Below are positions 14,401 to 25,800 of a stretch of DNA of 64,000 nucleotides, piece by piece. A program made the translations under genes and the position numbers. The DNA lies in NCBI GenBank assembly GCA_023846275.1, contig CM043870.1, positions 7,129,527 to 7,193,526 on the forward strand. Direction: 5' to 3'. The DNA comes from Vanilla planifolia (lineage: Eukaryota > Streptophyta > Magnoliopsida > Asparagales > Orchidaceae). The number at the start of each line of letters is the position of its first letter. The first letter of the stretch is position 1. The notes beneath the pieces are model-generated. The model was not told the origin of the DNA. It saw only the letters and a list, made by a program, of their open reading frames with translations, and ran no database searches.

Positions 14401-16802
14401 TATAATTGGATGATATTTACTTTGGAAATTGTATGCGTGTCAAGAGCTAGAGATACATTTTCTTGAACATACATGATAATGATTACATATATCCACTAAT
14501 AGCTTTATATAACCATTGATCAAATATTTGCATTTATTTGTATCATAAAATTGTATAATAATGTCATGCTTATTTGAAAGCATAGATGTTATAAACATAT
14601 GTATTGAAATTTGGTATGCAAGTGAAATGGTTTCAAGTTTGGCCCAAAACTGATTCATCTTGAATTGGTTCCATTTGTGACCCATCCTAAATCAAAATCA
14701 TGATTTGGCAAATTTTGGTAATTTTAGCCAAAACTAGAATGATTTGATTAATTTGAAGTGATTTTAGCTGAAATTTGGAATTAAGTTTTGATCATCTTCA
14801 GTGGATTTGACCAATGAATTTTATGTGCATAAATTAATTTTTTTGTTTATAATTTTATGCATAGATATATATATTTGTTTATATGAATATATATTTGATA
14901 GTTTATTTAATTTATACTTACAAAAATTTAATTACATGCATATAATAATACCCATATAAATTAATTTATGCACATATAATTCAATAACTAAGTGAATTTA
15001 TATGTGCATAAAATAATCTGTGCACATATAAAACCGCTATGTTACCAAATTTGTATGCACATTGGTTAGTTAATGTGCTTATAAATTCAATTTTGCATGT
15101 CTTAATTTTTTTTTTCTAAATTATGAATGAATCAATAATTTAAAAATAATCGATGCCAACTTAAATATAATTATGAAATTAATTGAAATCGAAATTGAAT
15201 TTGATGTTTGGCATTATGGAAATTGCACATTTGGTTGGATAACCAAAATTGAAATTTCAGATCTTCTTGTGTGTAGATAAAAGTTAATTTAGGTGAAATT
15301 ACTAATTTGTTTCTTAGACTTGCATATCCAATTTTTTATAAAATGGCTCACTGTTGCTTGGTTACTCTCTCAAAATATATGGATGGAGTAAGTATATAGT
15401 TTGTGTTTGAATCTAGTTAATTAGTACAGGGATTTGCATGGATGTTAGCAAAGAAGAGAGTTGGAAGACTTGAGATAATGGTTAATAACATAGATGATTT
15501 GCATACTGAAGAGCATTATAGCTATCGTGGGATAATGGTTAGTGCCAAAATCTGTGTTTTGAATTGTATGACAGATAATCACCTTTTGTTATTGTGGATG
15601 CTTCTCTTGGTGATTTAATTTTTTTTAATTGCATGACATTGGTGGTCCCCTATTTGTCGTTATAATTTCATGAACTGAATGATATTTTTGCCTTTGTAAT
15701 CAACATATTGGTTGTTACAAAGCAAAATTGGTACAATTTAGATCATATTTTGTACAAAGTTGCACAAGTTTTGAGGGTTGAGCCCTAATTCTTTATAATT
15801 CTGTGGCTCAGCTGGGTTTACCAGACCAACTTGGGTTTTTCAAGGCTCGACCAGGATTTTCTGGCCTCGTCAGTTTTTTGAGGCCTACTGGAGTTTTCCA
15901 AGACCTATTAGAGTTTTTGAGACTGAACATGTTTTTGAGACTTGATTTATGTGCTGGTATATTAGATGTTTGATATCCTCGATTATACAATGGCGATCGC
16001 TTTTTGCAATTGTTATTCAGCCCAAACAAATCAGATGGCCAACGTCTTTCAATCAGATGTTTGATCTTATGATTTAGTGATAAATTTGCTTGATTTTTTT
16101 ATGACATTTTTATTTGGATCATTGTTTTAGATTTGATTTAGTTTAAGTTTTTGTTTCGAATCTGAATTAGGATTTATCCATATGATGAAATTCTATTTAA
16201 GGTATCTTAGTTTGTCCATTGTAAACAAATTTTGTTGTCAAATGAAGTTTTCTGTTGCTTTTTTGAGTGTGTTTATGAGTTTCAATCGGTGTGAGAAGCT
16301 GCAAAAAATTGTACCTCATTGAATTGCAAGGCTCCTCATGTGAGTTTATCTCTGATATCTCAGCGCTATTATTTCTTCTCTGCAATGCCTCCCATTCAAT
16401 TTGAGGTTCCTACACAACCATCCTTAAAAGTTTCTTGACGATCCTTCCATTGTGGATGTTTCGAATTACACCGCTTTGGAAACCACATCATTTAAGACCA
16501 GCTTGGTCTTGGGAAACCTGGCTGGGCCTCAACTTGAGCCTTGAAATTCATGCAGCTTCTAGAAGATTATGATATGCACCGACTGCATCCTGCATCACCA
16601 TGCTATAGGATTTGAGACAAGGTTTATTGTCTTTTGGGCTAACAAAACATAGCATGATTTGGGGGAGAATTGAGCAAAACATAAATGAGCTAATTAACTT
16701 TTAGAGATGTTGCTGCTAGTTTTTGTAATTTTCATGTTAATGGCCACTTTGTTAATTTTCAACAAAACTAGGAATGGACTTTAACATTTTTTAGAAAAAC
16801 AA

Positions 16803-16840
<38 letters not shown>

Positions 16841-19800
16841 TCATCATTTTATTGATAATAGGCAAGTTTAGTACAAAAGGTGGACCAAGCGACTAGGTAA
16901 ACCGAGCCATTAAGCATCGGACTAAGAGTTACAGTAGTCCAAGATGGTGAAGGTTAAGGCGCTCGAGAGGGTCGAGCTTACTACCGTGGTAGAGATATCT
17001 GGATTTGAGAAGACCTTGTGTATCCCAGAAAAAAGAGTCCACCGAGCAGGTTTTGCTAGAGTAGAGAGCTGCGTTCCATGCTTTCCAGGCTAACCAGCAA
17101 ATCGAGGCTGGGATAGAGAAGGCCAGAGAGCTGATGGATCGTTTGAAGGACCACCAGTGGAAGAGACGATTAGGTTGATGCTTTGATGACGGGAGACCCA
17201 GTTTGTCTTCGTACCAATCCCAGGTGGGGGAAGATAAGGAACAGGACCAAAATAAGTGGTTGTCCTCCTCGGAGGCCGGGCAGAATGGACATTTAGAGGC
17301 GAAGGAGAGACCAATGCGTTTCAGTGCATCCAGGACTGGAAGGGCATTGTTCAGTAACCTCCAGGTGAAAATTGCAACCTTCTCCGGGATGCGCTTGTTC
17401 CAATGAAGTGCATTGTTATATGGAAGTTGAATGGTTTTGAGGGAGAACCTGGCCAGCAAGTTGTATGCCCGTGAGAAGGGGAAGGAATCCCCCTGACCCA
17501 AGAAGGAGATGAGCCACCTGCGAACCAGCTCAGTTGGTTCGGTTGGACCCGCCAGAGACCCTGGGGGAGAATCAAGTCCCTGAACAGGGCGACTAGACCG
17601 GACCGGGTCCGGGGCTGAACCGTTTTCGTTTTCCGGAGGCCGTATCCAGCGGGAAAAGAAGAGGAAGAGTCTTTGCCATCCCGGTGAGTCCCCCGGCTTA
17701 ATGGTTATCGAGGGCCTACCCGACAGGTAATAGTCACGCATGTAGCGCGCCCAGGGGGAGTCGCCGTGGATGACGTTCCACCAAAGCATGGCCGTCTGCG
17801 CGTGTACCTTCACCGAGAGGTTGATAATGCCGATGCCGTTCTCGGAGACGGGACGAGCGAGCCGATTCCACGAGGCCCAGTGATGCTTGAAGGAGTCCTT
17901 GGATTCGCCCCAGAAAAATCGAGATAATCGTCTGTCTATAGCCTTTATCACCGCTTTTGGAGGATTTAGGGCAGCTGTGCAGTAGGAGACCATCGAGGAA
18001 AGGATTTAGTTAATGAGTATCTTTTTCCCCCCCATCGACAGTAGGTTCGAGTGCCAGCTCGCAATCCGGTTGGAAATCTTGTCCAGTTGGGGCCTGAAGC
18101 GTTCCGATCGGCGACGCCCGTCCCCCATCCCACAGCCCAGGTGGACGAAGGGAGGTGAAGACGAAGCAAACCCCAGAATTCTCTCAGTCCTTCGGATGAC
18201 GGATTTAGACGTGGAGCGCGCATGGAAGACATGAGACTTGCCGCGATTGATCTGGAGAGCCGAGGCTCTCGAGAACAAATCCAGCGCCTCCGCCAGCCGT
18301 TTGGTGGAATGCAGCCGAACCGTTGAAAAGATAAGGAAATCATCTGCATAGGCAAGATGGGAGACGGGATGCATTCGGCGAGGGCCGGAGAAGGCGTCAA
18401 GTTCGCCGGAGCAGCGGAGGAGGTTAATCATACGGCTGAGAACGTCCATTGCAAGTACGAACAGGCTGGGCGAGAGGGGGTCCCCTTGTTTCACGCCGCA
18501 GTTGGGGCAGAAGAATCCCGTCGGCATACCATTGATCAGCAAGGATAGACCGGTGGAGTGGAGGGAGTTGGCCACAAGCTGCCTGAAGCGGACGCCGAAG
18601 CCGAATGTCAGTAAGACTTTGTCCAGAAATCCCCAGCTAATACGGTCGAATGCCGAACGGATATCAATTTTGAAGATGGCATTGCGGAAACGCCTCTTCC
18701 GGTTGATCCTACCCGTCATCTCCTCAGCCAGAAGAATATTGTCTGTAATGCTTCTGCCCCGGATGAATGCGGATTGTTCCGGCGACACCAGGGCGGGGAG
18801 GAAAGCTGCTAAGTGGGACGAAAGAAGTTTGGAGAGCAGCTTACCGCAAACGTTGCAGAGAGCTATCGGCCGTAGGTCAGAGGGCGCGGAGGTCGATTTC
18901 GTCTTCGGAGAGCGACCTGTGCTTGATCTTCACAGAGGCGTGGAAGAATTTCGTGCTGGCGTCGCCCTCTTTGGCCCATTTAAGCCCCGCTTTCTGCCTC
19001 CAGAAGTCCTCGTTAGAAGCGAGGATCGCCTGAAGGTCCCTGGAGGCAGTGAGGAGATCAGCAGCTGCGGCATCCGAGCGGTCGACCGTTAGTCGGGATT
19101 CAGCGAGGCGGACCGCCTCCTCCGCGAGACGACGCTTGGAAGTCAGGTTTCCAAATGTGTCTCTGTTCCAGGTCTTCAGGACCTTCTTGAGTCGAATGAG
19201 CTTACCTGCAAGCCTGAATAGACCCGATGCCGCAATCGGGTCAGACCATGAGGTGGAAAGCACGTTTTGGAAGTCCGGGTGATCCAACCACGTGTTTAGG
19301 AACCGGAAGGGCTTAGCCCCGGGCTGCCGTGAAAGGGGTACGTTGAATAGCAAAGGCGCATGATCTGACCCGGTGCGGGGGAGGACCTGAACCTGACCCT
19401 GCGGAAACCTGCTAAGCCAATTCAGGTTGCATAACAGGTAATCTAACCTTTTTAACACAATTTTCCCCTTGCGCTTTCCTTGCCAGGTGAAGGGGCCGCC
19501 GCATGTCGGGGGTGCGAGGAGGCTAGAATCATCTAAAGCCGCCCGGAAATCCCCAGCTGCTGGAAAGTTGAATTTGGCGGAACCAGCATGGTCTGCTTCG
19601 TCCAAAGTGACATTGAAGTCCCCGATGGCACACCACGGAGTGTCCATCACAGTAGCCGCGTGGCCGGCGAGGTCAGACCAGAGCGAGCGGCGAAGTTGTC
19701 GGGAATGTCTCCCGTAGACGGCTGTTATGAAAAGGGGGAACGGAAGGCTTGGGGAGCTTACCTCCAAGAGTATAGATTGCGTCGAGGAGCAATTGGGGGT

Positions 19801-22800
19801 GACCGACCAGGTGTCGGCCCAGAGGATCCAGAGTTGGCCAGAGGGCAAGCAGAGACCATTGCGAGACCCAACTTGGCGCAGTACCGGCTGAGTTGATCTG
19901 CCGGGACAAATGGTTCGATGATAATGAGCATGTCTAAGTGGAAGGATTTGATTAAGTGTCTCAGGCGGCCTAGGGTGGTGTCATTGGCGATCCCCCTGGC
20001 GTTCCAAGCGAGGAAACTAATCATGGGAAGAGGAGGCTTTGGAGCCAGTAGAGCTCTGGGTGGCCGGCGGAATGAGGATTGGGTTGGCAGCTTTTGTTTT
20101 CCCTTTTTTGCTTTTAGACCGGGCAGGAGGATTATCCGTAAGTAGGGCGAGTGGATTCGAATCGCAGGGGATAGCCCTTTGAGCGGTGACCGTGAGGGTT
20201 TGCTGGGTCTCCCGGTGCGGGCCGGGGGATGCAGAGCATGCCACCAGAGAGGGGGAAGAGGTAGCGGAATGTCCCAGGAGGTTAAGGTCTGGAATATTAT
20301 CAAGTGATAGAGGAGCTGACCCAGTATCAACGGGCGACAGGCTCTGAGTGCCCGGCAGTGGAGGAGACATGGCCGGTTGTGGGAGGTAATTAGGGTCATT
20401 AGGTGGAGGCACGGGCATGGCCGAGATGGTAACAGGAGGGATCGGATGGTCGATAAGGGAGCAATCTGTTGGTGGTACCGTAGGCCTAGGAGGGCCGACG
20501 GGGGGCGGGGAGACGATACACAAGGAATTTTCGAGCTGCTTAGGGGAAAGTGGTTCAGATTCAGACGAAAGGTTGGGTATCTGCACATCCAGCCGAGGTT
20601 TCGGAGATGAGCACTGGCCGATTTCGAATGTGGGGGAGGGAGCAGGGAGAGGGATTGGGGGAGGGGCAGCGGAGGAGAGGACTTGTTTGCCTTTTTTAGT
20701 CGCCGGAGACGATGTGCGAACCTGTTTCGCTTTGATAGATCGGCAGTGGGCAGCCTCGTGACCAATGGTCTGGCAGGCCGTGCAGTAATGGGGGATGCCT
20801 TCGTAGGAGACGGGCTGCCAGAATCCTCCAGATTTGATCCCAGTGAACTCCGAAATCCGGATACGATTTGGCAGGGGCCACGCGATGTCGAGCTCCACGC
20901 ATACTCTAGCCATGTGTGGCCGTGATACCGCAGCAGTCGCCGAGTCGATTTTGAGAGGCGTGCCGATCGCGGCAGCGATGGAAAACAATGCCGCTTTGTT
21001 GAACAGGTAAATGGGGAGCTGGTCGAAGCAAATCCAGATGGGCACCACGGAGGGGTCGGCGTCGTATCTGAACGCCGGCGACCATTTGAGCAGGCGCATT
21101 GGGAACTCATTGATGTGTCTGAGGGGGCGCGACCAACATAGAAGGTAGTCGTCCTCGCAGTCGAACTTTATGAAGACATGTTTAGGGTTTAGGAGGCCCA
21201 CAGTGACGGAAGATTTGAAGCCGACCTTGGTCAGGGCGGCGCGGATGTCGACGAGGGGAGGGCGGCCATGGGAGAACTTTCCAACCAAGGAAAGTTTGTA
21301 AGGCGCGGCGAGCTTGGAGACCTCCTCCGGAGAGAACGCAACCTCCGGCTCTCCGGAGAGTGCAGGGGGAGGGCTTGTCTCCTCCGCCGAGCACCTCCGC
21401 AAAGGAACGATTGAGTGGAACCATGCTAGCGCATGGTCCCGGCGAGCGGCTGGCAATCTTCAAGGACGCTGCGGAGGCTGCAGGAGTAGATCTTACTTTG
21501 ATTGAATCTCCATAAGTTTCTTTGCAAGAATCTCCATAAGTTTCTTTGCAAGAATCATTCAGTTGATCTTACTTTGATGACTGATTAATAGTTGAGTCTA
21601 ACTATATTCATGAACACATGTATGGTTATGTACCATTATAAGAAATATATAAATAACTTATATCACGCTCTTAATGAGTTAAAGTTAAACAGCCTGGCCT
21701 TTAATACTGTTTAGTTCATGTGTAAAGAAATAAAAAAATGGTTAAGCTAGTTCATTAAAACAGCTGATGAGCCAAACATGAGGGTAGCAAACAATGAGCT
21801 GAATAACATCCTTAAGCTTAACTAGAAAGTTATTGCATTCCTTGATATTCTCAAGCATATCTTTGTTTCATGAACTTCTAAAGCTATCCATAGTTATTTG
21901 TATCATGCCGTTGAGCAATTATTGATGCTTAGTTTTATGCTTTTTGTACTTCTGTTAGCTTGATCTTTGAGAGATGGTTTTGAATTTCGCCTGTGGTTCT
22001 GTTTTATGATATTTATTTGAAATTTATTGGATAAATCAGTTGCTCAATGTATTTCAGGTTGCAAGAAACCCTCGACAGATTTTCTGCAAAATTAGAGTTC
22101 ATATTCACTTCATCTGGGGGAAAGAAATTGAATCTTGTTACTCATTCGATGGGTGGCTTGTTGGTGAAATGTTTCTTAAGTTTGCATGGTGATGTAAGTT
22201 TTTGGAAATGTGATCTCCTGCCTGATTTTCTTGTCAAGCTGCCTTTTCCTTTTCCTTCCTTTTTCTTTTCTTTCTGTATCTTCTCTCTCCTTATTTGCTG
22301 TACACTAAAATGAGATACTGCACAGGTTTTTGCTAAGTATGTTAAAAGCTGGATAGCTATTGCTGCACCATTTCAAGGTAAGATTTTGAATTATTTGTAT
22401 ATTAAACATAATGTTTTTGGTAACATAAAGACCAAAATAAAATTTATTAAGGACTATGGAAGCTGATACGGAGCTGATGGGAGCGATTCCTTGAGTCATT
22501 CCTTCCTGATATTGCTAATGAAAGGTTAAAGTGAATAGACGTTAGTTTAGAATTGGTCAAGGACTATATTGACTTTAATCACTAGCATTGTTCTGCTTGG
22601 ACAGCTTTTTACTATTTAATTTGAATTTTGAAGTTGGCAGAGTTTTATTCTCAATGATCATGGCCGGCACTTAAAAGCAATGCCAAATTTTATTAGAACT
22701 TTGAACCTTATGGTTACCTTCTACAAAATTTTGGCCCTGTTTTGGTTATCATGCAATCTCGTTAATCTTGATCCAAATAAATCATTCCTCTTATGTCCAA

Positions 22801-25800
22801 TCTCTGCATCCGTTAAAAAGCCTTAAGCATCATAACTTCTACTTTCTGTCCACTGGGTTATCATATCTCCTGCTGGCCCATCCATTTAGACATTTTTTGT
22901 CAAATTTATCTTTGCCTTTGTGGACATATGTAATAGAAGAAAATATTTATTATGGTTCTTTATGGTCGATGTAGAAGTTCTTTTATAAATTTTATTTCTC
23001 TGTTTCAGGGGCACCAGGATACATTACTACTAGCCTCTTAAATGGGATTTCTTTCGTGGAAGGATGGGAGGAAAGATTTTTCATTTCTAAATGGTCAATG
23101 CATCAGCTGGTATATTCCTGCAGAAGTTGTTTTGCTTGTATTATTGCTTTTGAGTTTTCATTTCATCTTTTAAATGTCATTTTTCAATTAGGTGCATATT
23201 TTTTAGTCCATGCTAGTTTTTATTCTTGTTTATGTTGTAATATTGTAATATTTACCTTCCAAATTTTTTTTTGTTTTTGATTTTAACCTTTTGTACTATA
23301 AGGATCCTTTTTAATAAATTCAAATATTAAAATGAATTTATTTTATCTTTTGCCTAGACAAAAATATGTTCATTTTTTCATGTTAAAGCTACTACCCTAA
23401 CATGTGATAAAGAACATTTGGCAATTACAACTCCCACACCCCCAACCTCCACCCACATGCACAAACCAAACATCCCATCCCCAACTACACACACGCACAC
23501 AAAGTGAAAATATATTGAGGTGAACATAGACTCCTAAAGTTTGCTCTAATTATCAAGTAAAAACATATAGTTTTGAAAATAAATGTCTCTTAAGTTTTCC
23601 CTATTTCTCAAGTAGATCTCTCTAGTTTTTAAAACTAGTTTGGTTTATAAGCATCTTTAAAATTTGCAAATATGCCCTTTTAAGTGGCAATGCTAAAGAG
23701 TAAGGTGAATATTGATGACCTTGTCTTTTTGTTCTAGTGTTAGTTAACCTAAACCCTTTACCAATTTGGAGCACGCCTTCATTTTCTTAGGAGGATGGAG
23801 AGACATTATTGACCCAAGTGAGGCAACAACAGCAATATCAAAGAAGAGGTTGGAAGTGAATTTGATGCTTGGAGGGGAGATTGAGGTGAAGGAGATGTGG
23901 ATTGCAATGATGTGCGTTAGGGATTGATTCATTTTGCTCTTGTCAATGCCAGAAGTTGTATGACTTTAACTTTCTCCTCATCAATGTCAACAATAGTTAG
24001 TCGCAAGTTCCCCTTTGGGTTCTTCCCATGGTAGTGGAGATCATTATTGAAGATCATCTTGGTTTGACCTTCTCTACAGTGTCTTTCCTCCTTTGGAGAG
24101 TAGAGGAATTCCTGAAACATACATTGACGAAGAAGGTGATAGAGGGTTTAAGATAGCATTGGATGAGAAGAGGGGTATTAAGTGGTGAGGATTCTATTGT
24201 ATGTTAGAAAGATAATTAAATACACTAGTGTAACTATTCCAAATTGTTTATTTTAGCGTAAAATGTTAAAATTTGAATCACCCATTTGATTCATACATGA
24301 AACTTATAGAGTTATCTAGCTATTCCAAAACATTGAGGGATTTACTTGTTAATCAAGTTTGACAAAAGAGAGTTGTATGATATCTATCCTAAAATTTATC
24401 AAGAACAAGAATTGAAAGAAAGGTCATCGCCTCTATTCTAAGTGATCGATGAATTAAAATAAGAGAATTATCTCATGAAAAAGGGTCATTACAATAAAAA
24501 TCACGAAGGAATAAAAGATATTAAGTACACCAAAGTCAAATGATAAACGAATCAGTGAAATTAAAATACATGAATCAAATGTAGTTGATGCGTCCATAGC
24601 CAAACTTATATTTTGGAGAAAGATTTGGTCATATAGCTCAACTAAGAAGCTATTATTTTAAATGAGGATTCTAAATCTTTGGATTAGCCTCAAGTGTTAC
24701 AAAATAAAGGATAAGATCATAAAGATTGTAGAATTTTGAATGCTTTTAATAGGACACAAAATCATTCTACAAAGAATCATCAAGACAAAAGGGAATGTGA
24801 CTATTACACAAAAGGGAAGATGAAGGATGAATTTCATGGCCTCTTTAATGAGGTCTCCTTATTTATGAGCTAGGCCTCTTTCATTACGATGTTGGCTTAT
24901 TATGTTCAACATGGAGATTGACTTCTTTCTAGAGGTTAGGGGTTTGATCACAGAGAATGGCAGTGGGGATGATGACATGATCGTTACTTGCTTTGGACAC
25001 CATCTTGTGGAATAAGTCTCTAGGCTTCATCGGGCTCCCTTAAGATTAGATAGATAGTTATTTTGGTGTCTCACAAAGGGTATGCATGCTTTGATGGTGA
25101 TGCTCTATAGACCACTCTTTGGTGATGATGGCAATTTAAGGCACTAGTGCTAGAGTATTAGAACTCAACCAAGATATGTTGTCTTAGAATGGAATTTTTT
25201 TTGGGACTATTTTGTTACCTATTTGGTTATTCTATATCAAAGGTTTTAAATCATACTCTCTCTTTGTGAGGGAATTATCTTGTGCTATTTCAACCCTTTT
25301 ATCGTTAAGGGTTTGGGTGTTTTGCTAATATTATTGGTTACCCATTGGGTTGTTTTGTATCGAAGGATTTTTTACAATGCTTTCTTCTCTTGTAAGTTTA
25401 TTGGGGAAGTCTTTGTCTTGCTTAATGGGGTCTTGCATCTTCTTGGGACGTTGAACTTCTTTGTTGATTTACTTTCCTCCATCACCCCTAAGGAAATGGT
25501 TGATTGATGTAATTCTAAAATTTGGATTCTTGTGAACTCCTTTCACCACACTTGAAGGAGTTGCAGGGGATCCCATAATTACTCTAGCAATTGTTATTGC
25601 TATTCTCTCACCTAAGGTATATCATGCGCCTTATTTTAACCTTGGGCACTAGGATCCAGCTAGCCTTCATGGCTCTCCCTTTTGATTTAAGAGACGGTTA
25701 TTGTTGCTTATTAGGTTTGAAGTGGATCTTGGTATTGTTGGTTTCAGCTTGGGTTGCTGAGGGTTGTTTAGCCTTAAGGGACAACTTTTGGCTACTCAGT

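Larger units (their letters stand above)
16805..21488 (-). mobile_element. L1-type plant LINE retrotransposon, antisense in LCAT4 intron 3
   Basis: A GC-rich island of about 4.7 kb sits sharply in AT-rich intron DNA. On the minus strand it reads: short leader, ORF1 (DUF4283-like plus CCHC knuckle), ORF2 (APE endonuclease, reverse transcriptase, zf-RVT), a short 3' UTR with AATAAA at 16853-16848 and a 33-base poly(A) (T-run 16805-16837). The order is that of complete plant L1 elements. It is not active as it stands: ORF1 and the endonuclease each have a frameshift, a block is missing between the endonuclease half and the RT, and one in-frame stop lies in the RT C-terminal part. I could not find a target-site duplication by eye. 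The 5' edge near 21488 is judged from the composition break. Confidence 0.93.

Noticed and set aside
18502..19092. 196-codon plus-strand ORF, and other plus-strand ORFs within 17.2-21.5 kb
   Set aside because: They are antisense shadows of the LINE coding regions in GC-rich DNA, with no recognisable domains.
19758..21110. 450-codon minus-strand open frame overlapping ORF1
   Set aside because: Most of it is a GC-rich shadow of ORF1 (Ser/Pro/Arg/Leu-rich, no domain). Only its last part, from 20024 on, is the true start of ORF2.
23427..23503. C/A-rich strand-asymmetric stretch as a special structure (i-motif or triplex)
   Set aside because: Too irregular for a clear structural claim; most likely simple low-complexity intron sequence.
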